Assembly (NCBI GenBank): GCA_023382595.1
Contig: JAHDWB010000001.1
Location: forward strand, 1,674,001-1,738,000
Length of the DNA stretch: 64,000 nucleotides
Reading direction: 5' to 3'
From: Anaerolineales bacterium
Lineage (GTDB): Bacteria; Chloroflexota; Anaerolineae; Anaerolineales; Villigracilaceae
The notes below the pieces were generated by a model, which saw only the letters and a program-made list of their open reading frames with translations, had not been told where the DNA came from and made no database searches. A program made the translations under genes and the position numbers. The number at the start of each line of letters is the position of its first letter. The first letter of the stretch is position 1. Below, one piece after another: positions 8,513 to 17,286 of this stretch.

Positions 8513-8540
8513 CCTGACCCCTGATACTTGACCCCTGATA
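8510..8540 (+). repeat. Right arm of imperfect inverted repeat around the S23 gene
   Basis: It begins in the stop codon of the S23 gene and ends six bases before the Wzt start. It consists of the repeated word CCCCTGATAC/CTTGACCCCTGATA and pairs imperfectly with 8099-8129, so the whole 442-base segment could fold back on itself in RNA. Confidence 0.65.
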
Positions 8541-8546
8541 CCTATT

Positions 8547-9836
8547 ATGACAACAGCGATCTCAGTAAAAAACATCGGCAAACGCTATAAGATCGGCGCG
8601 GCGGAGACGAAGTTCCGCTACAACATGCTGCGCGACGTGATCGTGGATACGGTCTCCGCGCCCGTGCGGCTTGCCAAGGCGATGATCGGCAAATCCGACC
8701 GCCGGATGAACCAGAATTTTGTCTGGGCGTTGAAGGATGTCTCTTTCGATTTGGAAGAAGGCAAGGTGCTTGGCATCGTCGGGCGCAATGGCGCGGGCAA
8801 ATCCACTCTTTTGAAGATACTCTCCCGTGTCACCGAACCGACTACGGGGACGGTCTCTGTTCGCGGAAGGGTCGGCTCGCTGCTCGAAGTTGGCACGGGT
8901 TTCCACCCCGAGTTGACAGGGCGTGAGAATATCTACATGAACGGCGCAATTCTGGGAATGAAACGCTCCGAAATTGACTCGAAATTCGATGAGATCGTGG
9001 ATTTCTCCGAAGTGTCTCAATTCATCGATACACCCGTCAAGCGCTATTCGTCGGGGATGTACCTGCGGCTGGCGTTTGCCGTCGCCGCGCATCTCGAGCC
9101 TGAAATTCTCGTTGTGGATGAAGTGCTGGCGGTCGGTGATGCCGAGTTCCAGAAGAAATGTTTGGGCAAAATGGGAGATGTGGCGCAACAGGGTCGCACG
9201 GTCTTGTTCGTCAGCCACAACATGTCAGCGATTTTGCGTCTCACCGAAGAAGCGATCGTGCTGAACAAAGGTCAACTCATCATGCGCGGACCGTCGCAGG
9301 AAGCCGTGGACTTTTATCTTTCGTCGGGGCAATCGCAGGCGGGCGAACGCACATGGGATGCGGACGAAGTTCCAGCGGCGAGTCAGCCGTTTACGCCGAT
9401 CAGCCTCAAAGTCAAAGAAAGAAGCGGGAAGGTCGTCGATACTGTCCGCTCGACGGAACCTGTCACGCTTGAGTTCGAATACAAACTCGATTCGCCCGTC
9501 ACGGGTTTGCGCGTTGGATTGTATGTCAGCACGATGCGCGGCGAATATATTTTTACGTCGTTCGATACGGATACGCCTGCGCTGTATGAAAAGTTCGATA
9601 CGCGCGGTGCGGGGCATTACATCAGCCGCGCGGAAATTCCCGCCGACATGTTCAACGAAGGTCGTTACATGGTTGGCGTGAATGCGAGTTCGTTTGGCGT
9701 GCGCCGCTATTTCATGGACGAGAACGCGCTGGCGTTCAATGTGGATATTTCGGGCGCGCCCGGCACGCAGTGGGGCGAGCCGCGTGTGGGTCCGATCCGC
9801 CCGCGTTTGAATTGGAAGATCGAGAAGATATCGTAG
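8547..9836 (+). CDS. wzt: Polysaccharide ABC exporter, ATPase subunit with C-terminal glycan-binding domain (Wzt)
   Basis: A 429-residue protein. The nucleotide-binding domain has Walker A GRNGAGKST (79-87), the ABC signature region KRYSSGMYLRLAFA (165-178) and Walker B ILVVDE (187-192). After about residue 250 a beta-rich domain follows, as in Wzt proteins that recognise the modified non-reducing end of their glycan before export. Such a domain implies a chain-terminating modification, for which the methyltransferases or sulfotransferases of this locus are candidates (inference). It works with the permease at 7252. Confidence 0.93.
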   Translation: MTTAISVKNIGKRYKIGAAETKFRYNMLRDVIVDTVSAPVRLAKAMIGKSDRRMNQNFVWALKDVSFDLEEGKVLGIVGRNGAGKSTLLKILSRVTEPTTGTVSVRGRVGSLLEVGTGFHPELTGRENIYMNGAILGMKRSEIDSKFDEIVDFSEVSQFIDTPVKRYSSGMYLRLAFAVAAHLEPEILVVDEVLAVGDAEFQKKCLGKMGDVAQQGRTVLFVSHNMSAILRLTEEAIVLNKGQLIMRGPSQEAVDFYLSSGQSQAGERTWDADEVPAASQPFTPISLKVKERSGKVVDTVRSTEPVTLEFEYKLDSPVTGLRVGLYVSTMRGEYIFTSFDTDTPALYEKFDTRGAGHYISRAEIPADMFNEGRYMVGVNASSFGVRRYFMDENALAFNVDISGAPGTQWGEPRVGPIRPRLNWKIEKIS

Positions 9837-9860
9837 GTCGTGCTTGTAGCGTGACCTACG
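9832..9860 (+). repeat. Intergenic palindrome (GTAGG...CCTAC type)
   Basis: CGTAGGTC (9832-9839) and GACCTACG (9853-9860) form a perfect 8-bp stem, extended inward by two G-U and two G-C pairs around a TTGTA loop. It starts in the Wzt stop codon and ends ten bases before the next ATG. There is no T-tract, so it is not a typical terminator. Confidence 0.6.
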
Positions 9861-9869
9861 GAAAGTTTC

Positions 9870-11495
9870 ATGACAAAAACAAACACCCTCCGCGAACTTT
9901 TGGGCGATCTGCCCTTCACCGCCGAAATCGACTGGATGCTTCGGTCGAAGAATCGCGCGCGCAAAGATCATTACAATCTTTCGCGTTTGCAAACGTCCCT
10001 GCCCGCGGCGGTTGAGTCTGTGAAGCCATTTGCTGAAAAAGCAAAGCCCGGAAAAAAGGTTTTATTCTTTTCCACGCTTCATTACTGGATCGAGCAGTCC
10101 GCGTTTCTCAGTCTTGCGCTTGCGGGTCTGGGACACGATGTCACGTTGTTGACATTGCCTTACTCTGAGTGGCATAAGGTTAAGGATAAGTTCACCCAGC
10201 GCCAGCGGATTTTGCATACGAAGGATGCGCTGGCTTCATTGACTCCGTTGGTTAATCACGCTTCCATGCTGGACTCTTCGACAGGCTCAGAGCGGCGCCT
10301 CAAACCTGCTGCTGATCTACCAGCCTCTCTCTACGCTGACATCGAAGAGGTCTCCCTGTGGGATGCGCAATACACGCTCATGCGCGAAGAAGTTGATATG
10401 AGCGATCCATCCGACCGCGCGTTGTACGATCTGCGCATCGAACGCAATACCTTCGCCGCCAAAGCCGCGCTCGAATGGATGCAGGTCAACAAGCCCGATG
10501 TGGTCTTGATCCCCAACGGCTTGATTCTTGAAATGGGAATTGTGTTCCGCGTGGCGCGTCATCTCGGCATTGACGCGGTCACCTACGAGTTCAACGACCA
10601 GCGTGAACAGATCTGGATCGCGCAGAACTCGTCCATTATGCGGCAGGAAACGGATTATCTCGTCGAAGCGCGCTGTTCCCAGCCGATGACCGATGAAATG
10701 TTCGAGCGCGTGGCGGACTTGGAAAATGCCCGCCGCGGCGCTCGTGTGTGGGGTAAATCGAAGCGTTTGTGGCAGTATGTCTCGTCACAGGGCGCGGAAT
10801 CCACACGAAAAACGCTTGGCTTGGATGACCGTCCCGTGGTAATGCTCGCTGCGAATGTGCTGGGCGACAGCCTGACGCTCGGACGCGACATCTTCGCCGC
10901 CTCCATGACCGAATGGATCACCAAGACCGTGCAGTATTTCGCCAAACGAACCGATGTGCAACTCGTCATCCGCGTGCATCCCGGCGAGAAACTTGTGCCG
11001 CAGGCAAAATCCATGGGGACTGTGGTAAAGGAAGCGCTGCCCGAAATTCCCAGCCACATCCACGTCATCGGCGCGCTGGACCCGGTCAACACTTACGACC
11101 TGATCGAGATCGCGGATGTCGGTTTGGCGTACACCACCACAGTCGGACTCGAGACCGCGATGAACGGACGCCCTGTCATTTCGTGCGGACAAACCCACTA
11201 TCGCGGACGCGGCATCACGCTCGACCCGAACACGTGGGATGAATACTATGCGATGCTCGAAAAAATATTGAGCGATGTCCCCGCCCACCAAATGAATGAA
11301 AAACAGATCGAATTCGCTTGGAATTATGCTTATCGTTTCTTCTTCGAATATCCGCGCCCCTTCCCGTGGCGTTTGATGAATTTCTGGGACGACCTTGAGA
11401 TCTGGACACTCGATAAAGTCTTGAGCGACGAAGGCATGGCGCAATTCAAAGATACGTTCGGCTTTCTGGTTGGCGAACCGTTTGCGTGGAAATAA
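9870..11495 (+). CDS. Capsule-polysaccharide-type glycosyltransferase-like protein
   Basis: A 541-residue soluble protein. The C-terminal half has LVIRVHPGEKL, an IHVIGALDPVNTYDLIEIADVGLAYTTTVGLETA stretch broken into conserved turns, and GRPVISCGQTHY. This is the GT-B-like donor-binding half seen in Kdo-transferase-like (KpsC/KpsS) and CDP-glycerol-transferase-like proteins. The N-terminal half (VLFFSTLHYWIEQSAFLSLALAGLGHDV) would bind the acceptor. It is similar in build to the proteins at 27495 and 43955. The sugar moved is unknown; a beta-Kdo-type or nonulosonate linkage is possible given the NeuB genes in the locus. Confidence 0.7.
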   Translation: MTKTNTLRELLGDLPFTAEIDWMLRSKNRARKDHYNLSRLQTSLPAAVESVKPFAEKAKPGKKVLFFSTLHYWIEQSAFLSLALAGLGHDVTLLTLPYSEWHKVKDKFTQRQRILHTKDALASLTPLVNHASMLDSSTGSERRLKPAADLPASLYADIEEVSLWDAQYTLMREEVDMSDPSDRALYDLRIERNTFAAKAALEWMQVNKPDVVLIPNGLILEMGIVFRVARHLGIDAVTYEFNDQREQIWIAQNSSIMRQETDYLVEARCSQPMTDEMFERVADLENARRGARVWGKSKRLWQYVSSQGAESTRKTLGLDDRPVVMLAANVLGDSLTLGRDIFAASMTEWITKTVQYFAKRTDVQLVIRVHPGEKLVPQAKSMGTVVKEALPEIPSHIHVIGALDPVNTYDLIEIADVGLAYTTTVGLETAMNGRPVISCGQTHYRGRGITLDPNTWDEYYAMLEKILSDVPAHQMNEKQIEFAWNYAYRFFFEYPRPFPWRLMNFWDDLEIWTLDKVLSDEGMAQFKDTFGFLVGEPFAWK

Positions 11496-11505
11496 AAGAG
11501 AAAAT

Positions 11506-12327
11506 ATGACCAACGATACCAAACAAAAAGTCCGCGAATTCTATGACGAGATCGGCTGGCAGCAGGAGGATGACGGGCATTATCAAAACGCCCGCTACGA
11601 AGACCTGCGCCCTGTCTCGCGCGAATACATCCATAAGACGCGCCTGCGCGTGCTGAATGGACTCATCTCTACGGGTCGCTTCATACTGGACGCCGGGTCT
11701 GGTCCTGTCCAGTATGAAGAGTACAAGGCTTATTCGGCGGGCTACGAAAAACGCATTTGCCTCGATATTTCCATCCAAGCCCTGCGCGAAGCGCGCAACC
11801 GCATCGGCGACCACGGACTGTTCGTCGTCGGTGACCTCGCCAACCTGCCCTTTAAGAACGATGCGTTCGACGGCGCGGTCTCGATGCACGCCATCCATCA
11901 CCTTGCGCTGCCTGAACATCCACGCGCCTATGCGGAGATCCATCGCGTACTGGCGGCGGGGCGGACGGCGGCAATCGTCAACGGCTGGCACAATCCGCTG
12001 TTGATGCGGATGGCGGAGCCGCTGATCGGGTTGATGCGCAGACTTTCAGGGCGTTCCGAGAAGAAGAAAAAAGAATGGATGAATGACGAAGCGCCTACGG
12101 GTACGTTCGTCGAAAAGATGACGCCCGGATGGCTCAAACGCGAGATCGGCTCGCAGATGACGATCGAGATCAAACCGTGGCGCAGTCTGAGCACGCGCAT
12201 CCTGCGCTGGTTCGTGCGTCCCTTTGGCGGACGGGCGTTCTTGAAGTTCGTGTTCTGGCTGGAAGGTGTCTTTCCAAAGTTCTTCGCCGAGAACGGACAA
12301 TACCCGCTGATCGTGGTCAAGAAATAA
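11506..12327 (+). CDS. Class I SAM-dependent methyltransferase
   Basis: A 273-residue protein with the SAM motif ILDAGSGPVQYEEY, the acidic residue in RICLDIS, VVGDLANLPF and VSMHAIHHL, as in Methyltransf_11 proteins. The ATG at 11506 follows an AAGAG ribosome site, so it is preferred over the in-frame TTG at 11470 that overlaps the gene before. The tail after residue 190 is basic and hydrophobic and may bring it to a lipid-linked substrate. It lies directly after the capsule-type transferase and just upstream of a large membrane protein. Confidence 0.82.
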   Translation: MTNDTKQKVREFYDEIGWQQEDDGHYQNARYEDLRPVSREYIHKTRLRVLNGLISTGRFILDAGSGPVQYEEYKAYSAGYEKRICLDISIQALREARNRIGDHGLFVVGDLANLPFKNDAFDGAVSMHAIHHLALPEHPRAYAEIHRVLAAGRTAAIVNGWHNPLLMRMAEPLIGLMRRLSGRSEKKKKEWMNDEAPTGTFVEKMTPGWLKREIGSQMTIEIKPWRSLSTRILRWFVRPFGGRAFLKFVFWLEGVFPKFFAENGQYPLIVVKK

Positions 12328-12328
12328 A

Positions 12329-14353
12329 ATGCTCTGGAAGAGAAAACCATCTTCTGATGTTTTGTTCCTGCTTCTTATCTCCGCCGTTGTGTATTTGCCG
12401 CGCATCGGCGATCTGACCTATTACCGCGACGACTGGTATTACATTTATGACGGCATGGTCGGCGGCGCGAAGGTCTTTCATGAGATGTTCCGCATCGACC
12501 GCCCCGCGCGCGGGTTCTTTTTCGAGTGGTATTTTTCAACGCTGGGAGCGAATCCACTGCCGTGGCACATCGGCGCGTTTCTCTGGCGCGGATTGAGCGC
12601 CGGCGGCGCGTTGTGGCTTTTTAACATTCTCTGGCGTGACGCGAGAAAATTCAATTTCATTGCCGCGCTGCTCTTCGCAATCTATCCCGGATACTTCTGG
12701 TGGATCAGCGCCATCGAATACCAGCCGATGATCGCCAGTCTGGCGTTGCAGGTCTTTTCGATTGCTCTCACCTTGAAAGCGATCCAGTCACAGAATAGGA
12801 CAGCGAAAATTGCATACGCATTCGCGTCCATTTTTACAGGCTGGGCGTACATCTTTCTTGTGGATTATGCTATTGGTATGGAAGCATTCCGGTTGATCTG
12901 TGTATATCTGCTGGTCAATCGAAGCGGACAAGCCGATCTTTGGAAGCGTATTATTGCCACGCTCAAAGCCTGGGCATGGACGGTAGTCATCCCGTTGGGT
13001 TTCATCGTCTGGCGCGCGTTCTTTTTTACCAATGAACGCCGCGCGACGGATATTGGCGGTCAATTGAGCGTGTTTTTGGGAAATCCTGCCGCTACGACGA
13101 TTTATTGGCTTTTCCAGCTATATAACAGTTTGTTAAATATCAGCATTCTGGCGTGGATCAATCAGTTCCCTGCATTTATTCAAGGGATTCGCCTGCGCGA
13201 CACGGCGGTCGGCTTGATGATTGCCATTATCGTTGTCTTGCTTGTGGTGTTTGCGCAGAAGCGGATCAGACCGACAGAGGATGAAAAGGATGATGGGGCA
13301 GGGCAGTTTCAGGTCGGGAAAGAGGCGTTGATGCTGGGCGGGCTGGGAATGGTTTTCGGCGTCCTGCCGGTCATTATGGCGAATCGGCATGTCAATATCA
13401 CATTTTTCTCCCATTATGGACTACCGGCATCGCTTGCGGCGGCGGTTTTTATGGTCGCGCTTCTTGCTCTGTTATCCTCGAGGCGTGTGCGCTCTGCTGT
13501 GTTGTATGGCGTTGTTGGGTTCGCGGCGTTGGCTCATTATGGCATTGCCCATCATGCAGTGACGGAGATGTCGGCGCTCGAGAAATTCTGGTGGCAGGTG
13601 AGTTGGCGCGCGCCCGCGCTTCAGGCTGGGACCACGCTGGTGGTGAATTATCCATTGTCTGGCATGGGCGGGGAGTACGGATTGATGGAAGCGGCGAATG
13701 TCATTTATTTCCCTGATGAGACCGGGGCGATTCCTGTGCATTATCCGCTGTCGGGACTGACGCTGTCCAGTATGAACCTGCCCGATGTTTTGGACGGTTC
13801 ACTTTACAGAGAGACCAGTTACCGCAGCCATACCGTCAACTTTGATTATGGGAATATCCTGCTCATCAGCCAGCCGACAGTTGGTTCATGTGTGCACATC
13901 ATCGATGGTCGACAGCCTTTGATCTCGATGTATGACCCAGTGGAAGTTTCGCTGGCAGCTCCTTCCTCAAACATCGAAAATGTGGTCGCGGATGCCGTCC
14001 CCGCCGTTCCGCAGAAGTTTATTTTTGGCAGTGAGCCGGAACACGACTGGTGTTATTACTTCCAGAAAGCGGACCTGGCTGTACAGTTGGGCGATTGGGA
14101 GACGGCGGCAAAGTTGGGTGATGAAGCCATGCGCCTGAGGATGAGTCCCGAAGACCGTGCCGAATGGATGCCGTTTTTGAAGGCGTACGCCATCACAGGC
14201 AATGCGGAACAGTTGGAACAACTTGCCAGCCGTGTGGTCGGTGAGAGACCGTTGCGCCTGCGGGTGTGTGAGATGTTGAGTAACATCGAACAGCCTTTGA
14301 GTGATGATGTGCGGGAAACCATCGATGTGAGTTATTGCAAAGGTTCTGGCTGA
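12329..14353 (+). CDS. Large membrane protein, GT-C-like, with soluble C-terminal domain
   Basis: A 674-residue protein. About eleven hydrophobic helices fill residues 10-430. The first loop contains TYYRDDWYYIYDG, an Asp-Asp pair placed like the catalytic loop of GT-C transferases. Residues about 430-670 are soluble; their last 100 residues look helical, with repeated alanine/leucine pairs reminiscent of a TPR-like fold. It starts one base after the stop of the preceding methyltransferase gene and overlaps the next gene by one base, so it belongs to the same operon. A lipid-sugar transferase is the best guess; it could also be an unrelated membrane protein. Confidence 0.65.
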   Translation: MLWKRKPSSDVLFLLLISAVVYLPRIGDLTYYRDDWYYIYDGMVGGAKVFHEMFRIDRPARGFFFEWYFSTLGANPLPWHIGAFLWRGLSAGGALWLFNILWRDARKFNFIAALLFAIYPGYFWWISAIEYQPMIASLALQVFSIALTLKAIQSQNRTAKIAYAFASIFTGWAYIFLVDYAIGMEAFRLICVYLLVNRSGQADLWKRIIATLKAWAWTVVIPLGFIVWRAFFFTNERRATDIGGQLSVFLGNPAATTIYWLFQLYNSLLNISILAWINQFPAFIQGIRLRDTAVGLMIAIIVVLLVVFAQKRIRPTEDEKDDGAGQFQVGKEALMLGGLGMVFGVLPVIMANRHVNITFFSHYGLPASLAAAVFMVALLALLSSRRVRSAVLYGVVGFAALAHYGIAHHAVTEMSALEKFWWQVSWRAPALQAGTTLVVNYPLSGMGGEYGLMEAANVIYFPDETGAIPVHYPLSGLTLSSMNLPDVLDGSLYRETSYRSHTVNFDYGNILLISQPTVGSCVHIIDGRQPLISMYDPVEVSLAAPSSNIENVVADAVPAVPQKFIFGSEPEHDWCYYFQKADLAVQLGDWETAAKLGDEAMRLRMSPEDRAEWMPFLKAYAITGNAEQLEQLASRVVGERPLRLRVCEMLSNIEQPLSDDVRETIDVSYCKGSG

Positions 14354-15150
14354 TGTCCAAGTTTACGGATCAGAACTACCTTACGCAAAACCAATACAGG
14401 GACTCCGGCAATCTGGATGCGCGGATCGCGATCCACAAACGCTTCAGCACCAACCCGTATGGCTGGTTCAACTGGATGTTCGACTCATTTGCCGCTTTGC
14501 CGGAACATGCGAATATTTTGGAATTGGGTTGCGGTTCCGCTGAATTGTGGAGATCATGCGCGTACCGGATTCCCGCCGGTTGGACCATCACTTTGACGGA
14601 TACCTCCGATGGGATGTTGGATTCGGCGTGGCGAAATCTCCTGCCGACGGGACGCAGTTTCAAATTCGAGAAGGTGGATGCGCAAGCCATCCCATATGCA
14701 GAGAAAACCTTCGATGCGGTGATCGCCAATCACATGCTATATCATGTCCCTGATCGAAAGCAGGCGTTGCAAGAGATGCGGCGCGTCTTGAAAGATGACC
14801 GCGTTTTGTTTGCGACCACTGTCGGTGAGGCGCACATGCAGGAGATGTGGAGTTGGATCGAACGCGCAAGCGGCGGCAGGCAGGGAATGGTCACATTGTC
14901 GTTTACGCTTAAGAACGGAAAGGAACAATTACAGGAATTCTTTCCGCGTGTAGAATTGACCCGTTATCCTGACAGCTTGAAAGTAACAGATGCTTCTATG
15001 ATCATGGCATACATCCGTTCGATGACATCTGCCGCGGATTTGCAGGAAGATCAGTTTCAACTCATTGAGCAGGAGTTGAAGGAAAATATCAAAAAGAATG
15101 GTGCGATCCATATTAAAAAGGATTCGGGCTTGTTCACAGCCTCGAAATAG
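14353..15150 (+). CDS. Class I SAM-dependent methyltransferase
   Basis: A 265-residue protein with the motif ILELGCGSAELW, LTDTSDGML and VIANHMLYHV, typical of the Methyltransf_11/25 group. The ATG overlaps the TGA of the gene upstream (TGATG), a sign of translational coupling; an in-frame TTG at 14335 is less likely. It is followed eight bases later by the PseB-like gene. It may methylate a sugar of the surface glycan; the substrate cannot be told. Confidence 0.83.
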   Translation: MSKFTDQNYLTQNQYRDSGNLDARIAIHKRFSTNPYGWFNWMFDSFAALPEHANILELGCGSAELWRSCAYRIPAGWTITLTDTSDGMLDSAWRNLLPTGRSFKFEKVDAQAIPYAEKTFDAVIANHMLYHVPDRKQALQEMRRVLKDDRVLFATTVGEAHMQEMWSWIERASGGRQGMVTLSFTLKNGKEQLQEFFPRVELTRYPDSLKVTDASMIMAYIRSMTSAADLQEDQFQLIEQELKENIKKNGAIHIKKDSGLFTASK

Positions 15151-15158
15151 GAGTATTC

Positions 15159-16169
15159 ATGGACTGGGAAAATCAAATTGTGCTCGTCACCGGCGGGACG
15201 GGATCGTTCGGTAAGAAGTTCACAAAAATTCTGCTGGAGGAGAAACAGCCGAAGAAGGTCATCATCTTCAGCCGTGACGAGTTGAAGCAGCACGAAATGC
15301 AGGTGGGCGGATTCAACGATCCGCGCCTGCGTTATTTCATCGGTGATGTGCGCGACCGTGAACGGCTTGTCCGCGCGCTGCACGGTGTGGATGTGGTCGT
15401 CCATGCGGCGGCGCTCAAACAAGTCCCTGCCTGTGAGTACAACCCGATGGAAGCCATCAAGACCAACATCATGGGTACGGCGAATGTGGTCGAAGCCGCG
15501 TTGGATGCAGGTGTGAAGAAGGTGCTGACCGTCAGCACGGACAAAGCGGTCAGCCCGGCGAATCTCTACGGTGCGACCAAGCTTGCGGCGGAGAAGTTGA
15601 CGATTCAAAGCAACGCGTATGCCGGGGGAACAGCGACCAGGTTCTCGTGCGTCCGATACGGGAACGTCGTCGGCAGCCGCGGCTCGGTGGTTCCGCTATT
15701 CTTGAAGCAAAGGTCGAATGGCAAGGTCACCATCACCGACAGCCGCATGACGCGCTTCTGGCTGTCGCTGGAACAGGGCGTGCGATTTGTCATCCACTGC
15801 ATCGAGCAGATGGAAGGCGGCGAGGTCTTTGTTCCGAAGATTCCCAGCACAAAAGTGACCGATCTTGCCAATGCCATTGCGCCGGATGCGGAGTTGGAGA
15901 TCATCGGCATACGCCCCGGCGAAAAACTGCACGAGGTGCTCATTTCGGAGGACGAGGCGCGCCACACCATCGAACTCGAAAAGATGTTCGTTGTCCAGCC
16001 CGCCGAAGCGGTGTGGTTTGGCTACTCGTGGAAAGACCGCGGCAAAACGCTCCCCGAAGGTTTCTATTACTCGAGCGATAACAACAGCGAATGGCTGGAT
16101 GTGGAAGGCATCAAGAACTACATTGCGCCATTCGAGGAATTGTTCGCGCAGGGTAAACTTGAAGGATAA
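15159..16169 (+). CDS. pseB: UDP-N-acetylglucosamine 4,6-dehydratase-like enzyme (PseB/CapD type)
   Basis: A 336-residue SDR with VLVTGGTGSFGKKF, FSRDELKQHEM, AALKQVPACEYNP, the TDKAVSP segment and the catalytic LYGATKLAAE. This set is specific for the soluble inverting 4,6-dehydratases that start pseudaminic acid or fucosamine synthesis from UDP-GlcNAc. The short form without membrane helices points to PseB or CapE/WbjB rather than PglF. PseC, PseH and PseG partners are not seen as a block, so the end product may be a fucosamine-type sugar made with the reductase at 16220. Confidence 0.88.
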   Translation: MDWENQIVLVTGGTGSFGKKFTKILLEEKQPKKVIIFSRDELKQHEMQVGGFNDPRLRYFIGDVRDRERLVRALHGVDVVVHAAALKQVPACEYNPMEAIKTNIMGTANVVEAALDAGVKKVLTVSTDKAVSPANLYGATKLAAEKLTIQSNAYAGGTATRFSCVRYGNVVGSRGSVVPLFLKQRSNGKVTITDSRMTRFWLSLEQGVRFVIHCIEQMEGGEVFVPKIPSTKVTDLANAIAPDAELEIIGIRPGEKLHEVLISEDEARHTIELEKMFVVQPAEAVWFGYSWKDRGKTLPEGFYYSSDNNSEWLDVEGIKNYIAPFEELFAQGKLEG

Positions 16170-16218
16170 GGTGTGATGTGCCAGGTTTTGCATGACACCT
16201 GACATTTGGAACCAGACA
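16170..16218. repeat. Intergenic repeat of the TGTCAGGT / ACCTGACA type
   Basis: The gap holds AGGTGTGATGTGCCAGG and CATGACACCTGACAT, which can pair with each other. The 12-mer at 16191-16202 is the exact reverse complement of 8108-8119 beside the S23 gene, so this is another copy of the same small dispersed repeat. Confidence 0.55.
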
Positions 16219-16219
16219 C

Positions 16220-17146
16220 ATGAAACTCCTGCTCACCGGCGTCAGTGGTTTGCTCGGCATCAATCTCGCGCATGAGATGATGTCCGTTCATGACGTCACC
16301 GGCGTGGACCGCGGCAAACTGCTCAATGCGCCGTTCAGGGTCTTGAAGAAAGACCTGCTCGAACCCGATGCCGTGGATTACATCCTCGATGCCGCCCAGC
16401 CCGATTGGCTGATCAACTGCGCGGCTCTTGCGAGCCTCGATGCCTGCGAGAACGACCCGGACCTCGCCAAACGCCTGAACACGGACGTCCCCCGTCAGCT
16501 GGCGCGCGCATGCAAAGCGCGCGGAGTTTCCTTCGTCCACATTTCCACCGACGCGGTCTTCGACGGGGAAAAGGATGGCTTTTACGCTGAAGAGGATAAA
16601 CCGAATCCACTTGGCGTCTATGCCAGGACCAAGCTCGAGGGCGAATGGGCGGCGCTGACTGAAAATCCGAAAGCCGTCGTGGCGCGTGTAAACTTCTACG
16701 GTTGGAGCCTGAGCGGCAGGCGCAGTCTTGCGGAATTCTTCTTCCACAGCCTGACCGAGCACAAAAACGTGAGCGGCTTCACCGACATCACTTTCTGCCC
16801 CATGCTGGTCAACGACACGGGGCGCACTCTGGTAAAAATGCTCCAGCGCGGGTTGAGCGGCTTGTATCACGTCGTCGGTCCGCAGGCAATGAGCAAATAT
16901 CAGTTTGGGGTGGAGATCGCCCGCAAATTCAGCCTGCGAGAGAGCGAGATCGCGCCCAAGTCCATTCTGTCTTCCAGCCTTACGGCGCGCCGTTCCCACA
17001 ATTTATGGCTTTCCACCCACAAACTATCCACAGATTTGGGTGGGGATCTGCCGGAGTTTTCCACAGGTTTGAACGAGTTTTACACACAATACCAGCAAGG
17101 TTATCCACAGAAAATCCGAAGTTATCAACAATCTGATGAAGCCTGA
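16220..17146 (+). CDS. RmlD-like SDR (dTDP-4-dehydrorhamnose reductase family)
   Basis: A 308-residue SDR of the RmlD_sub_bind family: LLTGVSGLLGINLAHEM at the start, DWLINCAALASLDACE, HISTDAVFDGE and the catalytic VYARTKLEGE. The C-terminal RPxN-L-S-K pattern appears as RRSHNLWLSTHKLSTDLG. RmlD homologs reduce 4-keto sugars; with the PseB-like gene just before it, a 4-keto-6-deoxy-HexNAc is a likely substrate (inference). The last 40 codons are written with codons that create several DnaA boxes, and the tail after residue 290 is longer than usual. Confidence 0.85.
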   Translation: MKLLLTGVSGLLGINLAHEMMSVHDVTGVDRGKLLNAPFRVLKKDLLEPDAVDYILDAAQPDWLINCAALASLDACENDPDLAKRLNTDVPRQLARACKARGVSFVHISTDAVFDGEKDGFYAEEDKPNPLGVYARTKLEGEWAALTENPKAVVARVNFYGWSLSGRRSLAEFFFHSLTEHKNVSGFTDITFCPMLVNDTGRTLVKMLQRGLSGLYHVVGPQAMSKYQFGVEIARKFSLRESEIAPKSILSSSLTARRSHNLWLSTHKLSTDLGGDLPEFSTGLNEFYTQYQQGYPQKIRSYQQSDEA

Positions 17147-17278
17147 CCGGCTTTTCACCTGATTTATCCACAACACGGCAGGAAAAACCCGTCTTTTCTC
17201 CACCGAGGTCCCACCAGTTTCTCCCAGAATCCACCATCTTATCCATAGTTATCCACAGTTTTTAGCCAGTTATCCACA
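17024..17278 (+). other. Array of DnaA boxes, all in one orientation
   Basis: Perfect TTATCCACA occurs at 17101, 17164, 17249 and 17270. TTTTCCACA (17057) and TTTTACACA (17078) fit the looser TTWTNCACA. One-mismatch copies are at 17024 (CTATCCACA), 17122 (TTATCAACA) and 17239 (TTATCCATA). Start-to-start distances are 33, 21, 23, 21, 42, 75, 10 and 21 bases, mostly near multiples of a helical turn. The array covers the last 41 codons of the RmlD-like gene and the 140-base gap to the DUF4260 gene. No obvious AT-rich unwinding element or dnaA gene lies beside it. It could be an origin, a DnaA-titration site, or a DnaA-controlled promoter region. Confidence 0.75.
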
Positions 17279-17286
17279 GGAAAACC

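Noticed and set aside
16118-16999. A 293-codon - strand frame opposite the RmlD-like gene
   Set aside because: The + strand frame has all SDR motifs; the reverse frame has none.
17024-17278. DnaA array as the origin of an integrated plasmid
   Set aside because: No replication-initiator, partition or integrase gene is nearby, and the flanking genes are ordinary locus genes.
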